Positions 57,381 through 64,000 of a stretch of 64,000 nt of DNA are shown here, in pieces (positions within the stretch are counted from its first letter, which is position 1; each line of letters starts with the position of its first letter). The notes under the pieces are model-generated. The model was given only the letters and a program-made list of their open reading frames with translations. It had not been told where the DNA came from and made no database searches. The DNA is from an uncultured Sulfolobales archaeon (GTDB lineage Archaea > Thermoproteota > Thermoprotei_A > Sulfolobales > NBVN01). The position numbers and the translations under genes are program-made. The stretch is taken from contig CALJEN010000010.1 in NCBI GenBank assembly GCA_938073905.1, positions 1 to 64,000 on the forward strand, given 5' to 3'.

Positions 57381-58086
57381 CCACGGTCTGGAAGCTTAGG
57401 TGCCTCGGGGCCTCCTGGGACGCCTCCTCCACGTCCTTGAGGGTGTCTATCGACCTCCAGTAGCACCCCCTGAACACCTTCCCGACGAGCCTGCCCTCCG
57501 CGGCGAGCCTCGGGAAAGTGTCCCTCTCCAAGTCCCCCCTGGGCGGCAGGTACCTGAAGACCTCCGGCCTCATGACGTAGACTCCCGCGTTTATCAGGTA
57601 CTCGTGGAGCACCGGCTTCTCCCTGAAAGATGTCACCCTCCCGGACCCGTCTAGCTCGACGATCCCGTATGGAGACCTCAGGGGGACTAGAGCTATGGCC
57701 GCCACGGCCTCCGGAAATCCCTCCAGGTACTCCGCGAGCTCCCCCACGGGTATGTTCGTCACCACGTCCCCGTTCACGGCCACGAAGGTCTCCGCGCCGA
57801 TGAGGCTCTCGGCGTTCTTTATCGCACCGCCCGTCCCAAGAGGCTCGTCCTCGACCACGTAGGCCACCCGGACGCCGAACCTGGAGCCGGAGCCCAGGAA
57901 CTCTATCAGCTTCTCCTTGTGGTAGCCTGCGAGGACGACGAAGCTGTCGACCCCGCAGCTCTTCAGCCACTCGATCTGCCACTCGATTATGGGTCTCCCG
58001 GAGACCTCCACCATCGGCTTGGGCCTGTCGTCGGTCAGGGGCCTGAGCCTCTTCCCGAACCCCCCGGCGATGATGGCGGCCTTCAC
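57340..58086 (-). CDS. Sugar-phosphate nucleotidyltransferase
   Basis: A 248-residue NTP transferase: KAAIIAGGFGKRLRPLTDDRPKPMVEV is the nucleotide-binding signature (in two adjoining parts GGFGKRLRPLT and RPKPM), DEPLGTGGAIKNAE and FVAVNGDVVTN hold metal-binding Asp, and REKPVLHEYLINAGVYV binds the sugar. It activates a hexose-1-phosphate (glucose or mannose) to an NDP-sugar for glycans. No left-handed beta-helix domain is present. The GTG at 58086 gives the usual N-terminus; a TATA-like GATTTTTTGG lies about 30 bases upstream. Longer in-frame sequence to 58503 is antisense to the next gene. Confidence 0.87.
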   Translation of the reverse strand: MKAAIIAGGFGKRLRPLTDDRPKPMVEVSGRPIIEWQIEWLKSCGVDSFVVLAGYHKEKLIEFLGSGSRFGVRVAYVVEDEPLGTGGAIKNAESLIGAETFVAVNGDVVTNIPVGELAEYLEGFPEAVAAIALVPLRSPYGIVELDGSGRVTSFREKPVLHEYLINAGVYVMRPEVFRYLPPRGDLERDTFPRLAAEGRLVGKVFRGCYWRSIDTLKDVEEASQEAPRHLSFQTVVTRAPRGTGEAPS

Positions 58087-58138
58087 GCCGCTCCCAAGAG
58101 GACTAGTGCGCGGGCCAAAAAATCCCGAGAGTGCTCGG

Positions 58139-58148
58139 CTATTTAAGC
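58139..58148 (+). promoter_or_regulatory. TATA box of the SpoIIM-like gene
   Basis: CTATTTAAGC lies 30 bases before the GTG at 58174. The divergent promoter of the sugar nucleotidyltransferase is about 25 bases to its left, so both genes are expressed from an 87-base gap. Confidence 0.5.
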
Positions 58149-58173
58149 TCCGAGCGCGAGGCTGCGGAGGGCC

Positions 58174-58734
58174 GTGAAGGCGCTGGACGTCGCGTCGCTG
58201 GTGCTGGCCGTCTCGGTGTTTCTCGCGGCCGTCTCGGTGGGGTTGGTCTACCCCCTGCCCGTCGAGAGCATAGAGGAGCAGGTCTCTACCGTGGTAGGAC
58301 CCGTCGCGAGGACTAGAGACCCCGCCGGTCTGGTGACCGGTCTGCTCAGCGTGATACTCTACAACAACGTCGGGGTCGCGGTCAGGTGCGTGACCCTGGG
58401 CTTTACTCTGGCCTTCCCCCTCTACGTGCTCTACGCCAACGGCTACATGCTTGGATCCGTCGTGAGCCACGTGGGCTACGGCTCGCTGGCCCTTCTGCCC
58501 CACGGGATCTTCGAGCTCCCTGCGATCGTCTACTCGAGCTACCTCGGGGTCAAGACCGGGGCGCTGACCCTGGCCTCGCTCGCCCTGAGGCTCTCGGGGA
58601 AGAGGTCTCCCCGCTCGGTCCTCCGGGAGTACGGGGAGGCGCTGCGCAAGCTCGCCCTCGTCCTCCTCTTCCTGACGGTAGCCGCCCTCATAGAGGTCTT
58701 CGTATCGCTGCCGCTAGGTCATATGCTGAGGTGA
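58174..58734 (+). CDS. SpoIIM/DUF95 family membrane protein
   Basis: A 186-residue protein with four or five membrane helices. SVILYNNVGVAVRCVTLGF, LYANGYMLGSVVSHVG and ALLPHGIFELPAIVYSS follow the stage II sporulation protein M pattern (NN, NG..LG, PHG.FELPA), a family widespread in archaea where it has nothing to do with spores. A role in membrane remodelling is assumed by family. The GTG start is near-leaderless. Its stop overlaps the next start (GTGA). Confidence 0.82.
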   Translation: MKALDVASLVLAVSVFLAAVSVGLVYPLPVESIEEQVSTVVGPVARTRDPAGLVTGLLSVILYNNVGVAVRCVTLGFTLAFPLYVLYANGYMLGSVVSHVGYGSLALLPHGIFELPAIVYSSYLGVKTGALTLASLALRLSGKRSPRSVLREYGEALRKLALVLLFLTVAALIEVFVSLPLGHMLR

Positions 58735-59150
58735 CGGGGGTGCCCGGCTGTCCCGAGGCGGCCGAGAGGCTCCTCGCGGCGCTCGAGCACTACTTCAGGA
58801 GGAGGGGTCCCATGGTAGCGGCCTACCTCGGGATCACCGGGCAGCCGGACGTGAAGGTCGCCCTACGAGCTATACACCTCCACTACGAGGGGACGACCGA
58901 GCTCCCGCGACTCGAAGACGCCCTCGGAGTCCTCGGCGGGGAGAGGCTCTTCGAGTACCTGGAGGAGAAGCTCGGGTGGAGGCTGGTAGTCGTGGACGGA
59001 GAGGAGCACCTCTCGATACCCTCCGACCAGTACCTGAGCCATGTCGGCTCTCCCGGGGAGAAGCTCGGGGAGCTGCTGGCAGAGTACTGCCGCTCGGCGC
59101 CCGGAATCCCTCCGGCCGGGGGCTCCGCGGACTCCGCCGGCACTTTATAA
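58731..59150 (+). CDS. Hypothetical cytoplasmic protein coupled to the SpoIIM-like gene
   Basis: A 139-residue protein starting at GTG 58731, which overlaps the preceding TGA. It is helical in the first half (EAAERLLAALEHYFRRRG) with VKVALRAIHLHYEGTTELP and GWRLVVVDGEEHLSIPSDQY further on. No catalytic motif or family recognised. The overlap indicates co-translation with the membrane protein, so it may be a partner. Confidence 0.55.
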   Translation: MTGVPGCPEAAERLLAALEHYFRRRGPMVAAYLGITGQPDVKVALRAIHLHYEGTTELPRLEDALGVLGGERLFEYLEEKLGWRLVVVDGEEHLSIPSDQYLSHVGSPGEKLGELLAEYCRSAPGIPPAGGSADSAGTL

Positions 59151-59173
59151 GCTCTGCTCCTCCTGCAAGCTCG

Positions 59174-59240
59174 GTCTGCGGCTCGGGGATGAGGAGAGTC
59201 ATGCCCTCTGAGCCGTGATGCGGTTTGGGGTAGCCGACCT
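59174..59240 (+). ncRNA. Candidate box C/D guide RNA
   Basis: Between two convergent genes a TATA (CTTTATAAGC, about 59143-59152) predicts transcription from about 59174 with no protein gene to serve. The RNA shows, in order, box C GGGATGA (59186-59192), box D' CTGA (59208-59211), a 3-base spacer, box C' GTGATGC (59215-59221) and a box D-like CCGA (59234-59237). Guide intervals of 15 and 12 bases fit archaeal C/D sRNAs. Box C, C' and D each deviate by one base from consensus. The methylation targets were not worked out. It overlaps the RNase Z stop by two bases. Confidence 0.42.
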
Positions 59241-60000
59241 ACAGCACTAGGCTCAGACGCATGTACTTCTCCGCGGCGTAGGAGTGTGGGTGGAGCCTCC
59301 TCGCCTCCCTCTCCAAGACGCTCCTGTCCCTGTACCTGGACGAGATGTGGAAGAGGAAGAGCAGCCTGCTTCCGACGGAGGAGGCGAAGGATGCTGCCTC
59401 GAGAGCTGTCGAGTGCCTGAACTCCACGGCCCTCTCGAAGTCTGTCCACGAGAACGTAGAGTCGTGGACTAGGACGTGGCACCGGAACCCGAACCCCTCT
59501 GGGTTCAGGGGCCTCGTATCGGTCAGGTAGCAGACGTTGGTGTCCCCGCCTAGGCCGATAGCGTAGCCGAGGGTCTCCACGGTGTGGTCCAGCGGGACCG
59601 TGCTCACCGCGGCACCGCGAAGCCTGAGCTCCTCGGATCCCCGAACCTCGTGGACTTCTAGGGAGTCCCCCGGATCGAAGTGCAGGGAGCTGAAGCTCTC
59701 GAAGAGGTACCTCCTGAGCCCCGGAGGCCCGACGACCGAGAGCGGCGGTGCCGGCCTGAAGAGCAGAGACCTCGTCTGCACGAGGGGGACTAGCCCCAGG
59801 ACGTGGTCTCCATGGAGGTGCGTCACCAGGACGGCCGCCACCCTGCTGAGCCCGAGCCCGGAGCCGACCAGCTTGTGCTGGACTCCCTCTCCGGAGTCTA
59901 GGAGCAGCAGGGTGGAGCCCGTCTTGAGGGCGACGGCTGGCATGTCGTCGGAACCGGCGTCCGGGGCACCGGTGCCGAGGAAGAGTAGGGAGGTCCTCAC
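59239..60000 (-). CDS. rnz: Ribonuclease Z (tRNA 3'-end endonuclease)
   Basis: A 253-residue metallo-beta-lactamase-fold RNase. THLHGDHVLGLVPLVQTR is the zinc motif, VPLDHTVETLGYAI and VLVHDSTFSWTDFERA supply further ligands, and FHISSRY is motif V. It removes the 3' trailer of pre-tRNAs, needed here since three of the four complete tRNA genes lack an encoded CCA. The GTG at 60000 is the start. It has the short form length usual in archaea. Confidence 0.92.
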   Translation of the reverse strand: MRTSLLFLGTGAPDAGSDDMPAVALKTGSTLLLLDSGEGVQHKLVGSGLGLSRVAAVLVTHLHGDHVLGLVPLVQTRSLLFRPAPPLSVVGPPGLRRYLFESFSSLHFDPGDSLEVHEVRGSEELRLRGAAVSTVPLDHTVETLGYAIGLGGDTNVCYLTDTRPLNPEGFGFRCHVLVHDSTFSWTDFERAVEFRHSTALEAASFASSVGSRLLFLFHISSRYRDRSVLEREARRLHPHSYAAEKYMRLSLVL

Positions 60001-60119
60001 TCGCGCTCCCCACTATCTCCGCTACCGCTACTAATCTGGGCCCCCAGTCACCGGGATGTCTCTCGAGGGCTACTCGCGGGGCGGATTATATTGCCTCTGC
60101 TGCGAATAGTCGGGGGTGA

Positions 60120-60554
60120 GTGAGGGTGCCGGGCGAGGTGCTGAGCCTCGGCTACGACGAGTTGCTCGATAGGCTGTACTCCAGGATGCCGACTAAGGGA
60201 GTCGAAGCACGGATCGAGATACCGCCGCTCGAGGTCGAGACCGCGGGGAACCACACGAAGATCAAGAACTTCAAGCTGGTGTGCGAGATCATAGGCAGAG
60301 ACCCCAGGCTCGTCCTGAGGTACCTGCTGAAGAGCATGGGAGCCAAGGGAAGCCTCGACAGCGACGGGAACGCTGTCATACACCAGAACGTCAGCAGGGC
60401 CTCCCTCAACAAGCTGTTCGAGAAGTTCGTCGAGATGTACGTCAGGTGCCCCACGTGCCATTCCTACCAGAGCGAGCTCATCAGGAGGGGGAGGATATGG
60501 GTCTTGAAGTGTCTGGGCTGCGGGGCCGAGACGACGGTGAGGCCCGCGTGGTAG
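60120..60554 (+). CDS. eif2b: Translation initiation factor aIF2 subunit beta
   Basis: A 144-residue aIF2-beta. The N-terminal helix and central domain (NHTKIKNFKLVCEIIGRDP, LLKSMGAKGSLDSDG) are followed by a zinc ribbon YVRCPTCHSYQSE ... LKCLGCGAETTV. It is part of the aIF2 complex that brings initiator tRNA to the ribosome. The GTG start 60120 lies 33 bases after a TATA-like ATTATATTG. DUF424 and NMD3 genes follow within 25 bases, a known archaeal translation cluster. Confidence 0.95.
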   Translation: MRVPGEVLSLGYDELLDRLYSRMPTKGVEARIEIPPLEVETAGNHTKIKNFKLVCEIIGRDPRLVLRYLLKSMGAKGSLDSDGNAVIHQNVSRASLNKLFEKFVEMYVRCPTCHSYQSELIRRGRIWVLKCLGCGAETTVRPAW

Positions 60555-60576
60555 CGCGTCTCTCGCAGGTCTGCTC

Positions 60577-60918
60577 GTGATGGAGGAAGGAGGGTCGGCG
60601 GAGCGCGGAGCGTCCGTGTACGTGAAGGTCGTCGAGGTGAGCGAGGGAGGAGTCGTCAGGAGGGTCGCGGGGGTCTGCGATGGGGAGCTCCTAGGCAAGG
60701 TGTTCCGCGAGGGGGACTTGGTCCTCGAGGTGAACGAGGAGTTCTTCGGGGGGCACCTCGTCGAGCTCGACGAGGCCGTGGCCATAGTGGAATCCTCGGA
60801 CAACGTCATGGCGGTGGGAGAGGTCGTGGTGAGGAGGCTAGTAGAGGCGGGGCTCGTCCACCCGCTCTCGGTCAGCAGGATAGCCGGAGTACCCTACGCA
60901 CTCATACTTAGGTACTAG
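60577..60918 (+). CDS. DUF424 protein
   Basis: A 113-residue protein of the archaeal DUF424 family: CDGELLGKVFREGDLVLEVNEEFFGGHLVEL and then AVGEVVVRRLVEAGLVHPLSVSRIAGVPYA. Function is not established, but the gene usually sits between aIF2-beta and NMD3 genes as here, which suggests a role in translation or ribosome assembly. The first 12 residues vary; the ATG at 60580 is also possible. Confidence 0.8.
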   Translation: MMEEGGSAERGASVYVKVVEVSEGGVVRRVAGVCDGELLGKVFREGDLVLEVNEEFFGGHLVELDEAVAIVESSDNVMAVGEVVVRRLVEAGLVHPLSVSRIAGVPYALILRY

Positions 60919-60920
60919 CC

Positions 60921-61781
60921 TTGGGCAGGTTCTGCGCTAGGTGCGGTCGCGGGGAGGCTCCGGGCAGTCCTCTGGTAGGTGGGCTCTGCCCCGAGTGCTT
61001 CGTGAGCACCAGGAGGCTAGTGGAGGTGCCCGAGAGGATCGAGGTGGTCAGGTGCCGCGTCTGCGGTGCTGTGAGGACGCGCGGGGGCAGGTTCTCCCGC
61101 ATCGACGCGGAGGACTACGTGCGGGGAATAGTCGAGGAGTGCGTCGCTAAGGGCAGGCTAGCGGAGGGCGTCGAGCGGGCTACTGTGAGCGGAATCGAGC
61201 TGCGGGAGGAGGAGGCCCTGGTCGGGGTCGTCGGGGAGGCAGCCGGGACCGTCCTCCGCCAGAACCTGAGGGTGCGGTTGACCGTCGAGGAGACCACTTG
61301 TCCCGAGTGCTTCATGCGCAAGGCGGGGAGCTTCGGGGCCCTGGTGCAGCTGAGGCCCGGCAACCCGAGGGCAGCGCGGCTCGTCTCGAGGATAGCCGGA
61401 GAGCTCGAGGGCCAGCCGGGAGTCGTAGAGATCAAGAGGGAGGGGGACGGCGTAGACGTGTACGTGGTGGAGAAGTCCGCGGCTGCGCGGATCGTCGGGA
61501 GACTGAAGGCTAGCTACGTCACCAGGGTCGTGTCCACGTGGGAGGGGTTCAAGTACGCTCAGAGGAGGCCCAGAGCCGTCTTCTCGGTCAGGGTCTACGC
61601 TGTAGAGAGGGGGGACGCGGTCGAGCTGCCGGGGGGCATCTACGAGGTGGTCGAGGTCAGCCCGCGCGCGGTAGTCCTCCGCAACCCGGGAACCGGCGAC
61701 GTCTTCAGCCTCGACCTCGGCAGCTTCTGGAGGCGCAGTCCTACCATCCGCGAGAGAGCCCGAGGCTCGGCCCAGCCGTAG
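60921..61781 (+). CDS. nmd3: NMD3-family ribosome assembly protein
   Basis: A 286-residue archaeal NMD3. Four zinc CxxC pairs are visible: FCARCGRG, LCPECFV, CRVCGAV and TCPECFMRKAG, followed by the L1/eIF5A-like beta region (VRVYAVERGDAVELPGGIYEVVEV). In eukaryotes NMD3 exports the 60S subunit; archaeal members are thought to act in large-subunit maturation. The TTG start at 60921 follows the DUF424 stop by two bases. Confidence 0.88.
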   Translation: MGRFCARCGRGEAPGSPLVGGLCPECFVSTRRLVEVPERIEVVRCRVCGAVRTRGGRFSRIDAEDYVRGIVEECVAKGRLAEGVERATVSGIELREEEALVGVVGEAAGTVLRQNLRVRLTVEETTCPECFMRKAGSFGALVQLRPGNPRAARLVSRIAGELEGQPGVVEIKREGDGVDVYVVEKSAAARIVGRLKASYVTRVVSTWEGFKYAQRRPRAVFSVRVYAVERGDAVELPGGIYEVVEVSPRAVVLRNPGTGDVFSLDLGSFWRRSPTIRERARGSAQP

Positions 61782-61953
61782 CCGTTGTCGCGTAGCTACC
61801 ACTTGGCAGTTGCGCGTTCCACCCCCCGGCCCTGGAGGCCTCGGTGGCCTCCGGGGACGACGGCAGGGCCCCGCGTCCCGGGCTCTCCTCCGTGCGCTCG
61901 TTTGGTGTCATTCTCTTCACCACACTCCGGGCACGCCGGCGGCCCCTCCACAA

Positions 61954-62088
61954 GGAGCATATAAGGTCGGTCATCTAGGAGCTGCTGCCCTATCCTCCGA
62001 GCGGCTCCCGGTCTCGGGGAAACCGCAGCGCACGAGTCCCAAGCTTCTGAGCGGAGCGCGTGCGGCTCCCAGGGCTCGAATAATTATT
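61954..62088 (+). promoter_or_regulatory. TATA box and long folded leader upstream of aIF1A
   Basis: A TATA (GCATATAAGG, about 61954-61963) predicts transcription from about 61983, giving a leader of about 105 bases before the aIF1A ATG, unusual in this window where many genes are leaderless. The leader can form hairpins at 62001-62026 (GCGG plus TCCCG stems) and 62029-62064 (CGCACG/CGTGCG), and the nine bases GCGGCTCCC occur twice (62001, 62062). The rest of the gap 61782-61953 shows nothing recognisable. Confidence 0.4.
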
Positions 62089-62439
62089 ATGGCGCGGGGC
62101 GTACCTCTAGTGGTGGAGAAGCTGGGCCAGTCGAAGCCGAGGGACGTGCCTGTACCGGAGAGCAGGACGCAGGTCATCTGCGTAGTCAGCCAGCTCGTCG
62201 GTGCGAACTACGTCAAAGTGGTCTGCGCCGACGAGCAGACGAGGATCGCCAGGATACCCGGGAAGCTCAGGAAGAGAGTGTGGGTATCTCCGCTCGACGT
62301 GGTCCTGGTCGAGCTCTGGGCCGAGATAAGCGACAGGGGCGACATACTCTACAAGTACTCCAAGGACGAGAGGAAGAAGCTCGTGGAGTACGGATACCTC
62401 GACCCCAAGCTCATAGAGTATGCCTCCGGTGCCTCGTAG
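62089..62439 (+). CDS. eif1A: Translation initiation factor aIF1A
   Basis: A 116-residue S1/OB-fold factor: VICVVSQLVGANYVKVVCAD, RIARIPGKLRKRVWVSPLDVVLVELW and ILYKYSKDERKKLVEYGYL are the conserved core. It acts with aIF1 and aIF2 in start-site selection. The ATG at 62089 is chosen over the frame reaching back to 61810 since the extra residues are not family-like. The Rio1 gene starts at the last base of its stop codon. Confidence 0.95.
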   Translation: MARGVPLVVEKLGQSKPRDVPVPESRTQVICVVSQLVGANYVKVVCADEQTRIARIPGKLRKRVWVSPLDVVLVELWAEISDRGDILYKYSKDERKKLVEYGYLDPKLIEYASGAS

Positions 62440-63224
62440 TGAGCAGAGATGTCGAAAGGTTCCTCGACGAGTACTACAGGCTCACCTCGAGGGAGCCCCG
62501 CAGGGCAGATAAAGACCTCTTCGAGACCGTCGAGGAGGTATTCGACGCGGCCACGCTGAGGGCCCTCCTGGAGCTCGTCCGCAGGAGGGTGGTCTACGAG
62601 GTAAAGGGGGTCGTGAGCGCCGGGAAGGAGGCTAGGGTGTACTGGGGCAAGGACTTCGGTAGGAGGGACATAGCTCTGAAGATCTTCCTGACCTCGTCGG
62701 CGGAGTTCAGGAGGGGGATAGCCAGGTACCTGGAGGCGGACCCGAGGTTCTCCGGGAGAGTCCCGGGGTCTACGAGGAAGCTCTACTCCCTGTGGGCCAA
62801 GAAGGAGTACGGCAACTACTCGAGGATGTACAGAGCGGGAGTATCCGTGCCTAGGCCGATAGCCGTGTACGAGAACATACTCGTAATGGACTTCGTGGGA
62901 ACCGAGGGAGTCCCAGCACCGCTCCTGAAGGACCTCGACCTGGGCCCAGAGAAGCTGAAGGCTCTGTTCGAGGGCGTGGTGGAGGACCTGGGTAGGATGG
63001 TCTCGAGAGCCAGGCTAGTCCACGGAGACCTCAGCGAGTACAACATCATGGTCTGGGAGGGGAGGCACTACATAATAGACGTGAGCCAGGCGGTGACCCT
63101 AGACCACCCGAACGCGCGGGACTACCTTCTCCGAGACCTAACGAACATCGCCAGGTTCTTCAGGAAGCGGGGTCTCGACGTCCCGCCCCCCGGCGATCTC
63201 CTGAACCGGCTCTGGGGAGGCTAG
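62439..63224 (+). CDS. rio1: Rio1-type serine protein kinase
   Basis: A 261-residue atypical kinase. VVSAGKEARVYWG is the nucleotide-binding loop, IALKIF has the ATP lysine, LVHGDLSEYNIMVW the catalytic loop and YIIDVSQAVTLDHPNA the metal-binding site. The N-terminal helix (DKDLFETVEEVFDAATL) is Rio1-specific. It takes part in small ribosomal subunit maturation. The GTG start shares a G with the aIF1A stop (TAGTG), so the two are co-translated. Confidence 0.93.
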   Translation: MSRDVERFLDEYYRLTSREPRRADKDLFETVEEVFDAATLRALLELVRRRVVYEVKGVVSAGKEARVYWGKDFGRRDIALKIFLTSSAEFRRGIARYLEADPRFSGRVPGSTRKLYSLWAKKEYGNYSRMYRAGVSVPRPIAVYENILVMDFVGTEGVPAPLLKDLDLGPEKLKALFEGVVEDLGRMVSRARLVHGDLSEYNIMVWEGRHYIIDVSQAVTLDHPNARDYLLRDLTNIARFFRKRGLDVPPPGDLLNRLWGG

Positions 63225-63371
63225 CCGAGACAGCGCATGGTATCCTAGCCCCAGAGCTCTCTGTTGGGGTCACCGCTCCTCCCTAGGCGGCCAGCTCTTC
63301 CGGGCCCCGAGAGGGCTTCGGAACGTGCGTAAAGTCCTTAAGCCTCGGAGCATAAACCTCGGGGACCGGAG

Positions 63372-64000
63372 TTGAGAAGGCTGAAAGTGGTACTGGTGGT
63401 CGCGGACGGCCTGGGGGATAGGCCGGTTCCTGAGCTCGGGATGAGGACACCGCTGGAGCTAGTAGACTTCAGTCCGGTGGCCGACCTGCTCTCCAGGTCT
63501 GCTCTGGGCCTCTGGGATCCCATACGGCCCGGTGTGAGGCCCGGGAGCGATACCGCGCACTTGGCTCTCTTCGGGATAGACCCTACGAACAACTACCCCG
63601 GCAGGGGGCCCTTCGAGGCCATAGGTGCCGGCGCTGTCCTGAACCCGGGAGACGTAGCGTTCCGGGGGAACTTCGCTACAGTGAGCGACGGCGCGGTGAT
63701 CCTCGACAGGAGAGCGGGCAGGAGAATACCGGAGGCGAAGGAGCTGGTCGAGTACCTGAACCGGAACGTAGGTGAGATAGAGGGGGTAAGGGTAGAGATC
63801 TACCACGCCACCGAACACAGGGTGGCCGTGGTGTTCAGGGGCCCCGGTCTGTCCGACGCGGTCAGCGACACCGATCCGCACGCCGAGGGCGTGCGAATCT
63901 CGGAGTCAAGGCCTCTGGCCGACGACGAGGCCGCGCGCAAGACCGCCAGGCTCGTGAACTCCTTCACCGAGAGGGTCACTAGGCTCCTGGGTGAGTGTCC
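63372..64000 (+). CDS. apgM: 2,3-bisphosphoglycerate-independent phosphoglycerate mutase, archaeal (ApgM), N-terminal part
   Basis: The first 209 codons of an alkaline-phosphatase-superfamily mutase; the gene runs off the right edge. VVLVVADGLGDRPVPELG holds the first metal Asp, RPGSDTAHLALFGIDP the catalytic serine region, and GRGPFEAIGAGA and HRVAVVFRG are ApgM hallmarks. It interconverts 3- and 2-phosphoglycerate, next to the glycerate kinase product in central metabolism. Start TTG 63372; TATA-like CTTAAGCC or CATAAACC lie 15-30 bases upstream. Confidence 0.9.
   Translation, partial: MRRLKVVLVVADGLGDRPVPELGMRTPLELVDFSPVADLLSRSALGLWDPIRPGVRPGSDTAHLALFGIDPTNNYPGRGPFEAIGAGAVLNPGDVAFRGNFATVSDGAVILDRRAGRRIPEAKELVEYLNRNVGEIEGVRVEIYHATEHRVAVVFRGPGLSDAVSDTDPHAEGVRISESRPLADDEAARKTARLVNSFTERVTRLLGEC

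Noticed and set aside
58087-58503. In-frame extension of the sugar nucleotidyltransferase.
   Set aside because: The normal N-terminus starts at GTG 58086 and the extension is antisense to the SpoIIM-like gene.
61810-62088. In-frame extension of aIF1A by 93 codons.
   Set aside because: The extra residues are not family-like and the region contains the TATA box and hairpins of the leader.

Overview
The window is chromosomal DNA of a hyperthermophilic crenarchaeon (Thermoproteota). Several things point there. Proteins are rich in Glu, Arg and Val and use AGG/AGA for Arg and ATA for Ile, and DNA is GC-rich outside one island. Many genes start with GTG or TTG and lie about 26 bases downstream of a TATA box, so many mRNAs look leaderless. 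Two of four complete tRNA genes carry introns. Diagnostic archaeal genes include Rpo8, TFE, aIF1A, aIF2-beta, aIF5A, SRP54, L7Ae, Trm56, EndA, Pus10, NMD3, Rio1, DGGGP synthase, GGPP synthase, a family B DNA polymerase and a stalked S-layer protein. I cannot assign genus or order.

Layout. 1-9.9 kb: dehydrogenase fragment, aminotransferase, a nucleotidyltransferase-like protein, ADP-forming acyl-CoA synthetase alpha subunit, a folE/sufS/thioredoxin-like gene chain, tRNA-Thr and the DUF460 RNase H-fold protein. 9.9-11.8 kb: an AT-rich foreign-looking island with a methyltransferase and decayed pstB and phoU remnants. 11.8-25.4 kb: glycerate kinase, glycosyltransferase, PolB, SpeD, DGGGP synthase, a MoeA-binding-protein fusion, a secreted protein, an unusual GlmS and a YchF-type GTPase. 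25.5-30.4 kb: tRNA-Asp, aIF5A, SRP54, Pus10, tRNA-Met, DUF1512 and a membrane zinc-ribbon protein. 30.4-45.7 kb: a strange 61-nt tRNA-like element, Rpo8, a C5 methyltransferase-TFE-Trm56 operon, EndA (apparent frameshift), a PhoU relative, GGPP synthase, GltX, a HerA-type ATPase, MtaB, uridine phosphorylase, L7Ae and Trm5. 45.7-52.7 kb: PhoH-KH ATPase, Taw3, phosphoesterase, phosphoribosyltransferase, HypE and a pair of RHH-like proteins. 52.7-64 kb: tRNA-Val, the S-layer stalk protein, GDPD-like and sugar-nucleotide genes, SpoIIM-like protein, RNase Z, the aIF2-beta/DUF424/NMD3 cluster, aIF1A/Rio1 and the start of ApgM.

Functionally the window is rich in tRNA maturation: EndA removes introns such as those in the Met and Val genes here, RNase Z cuts 3' ends, and Pus10, Trm56, Trm5, Taw3 and MtaB modify bases. 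Trm5 and Taw3 belong to the same wyosine pathway. GGPP synthase and DGGGP synthase serve ether-lipid synthesis. GlmS, two sugar enzymes and the S-layer protein serve the envelope.

Most notable observations: a tRNA-like gene whose two ends do not belong to one tRNA (a split-tRNA 3' half or a chimeric relic); a GlmS with no N-terminal nucleophile cysteine; a decayed phosphate-transport operon in an AT-rich island; an S-layer stalk made of ten 11-residue repeats; a single TATA box placed to serve two divergent leaderless genes; and several promoter-bearing structured regions that may encode small RNAs.
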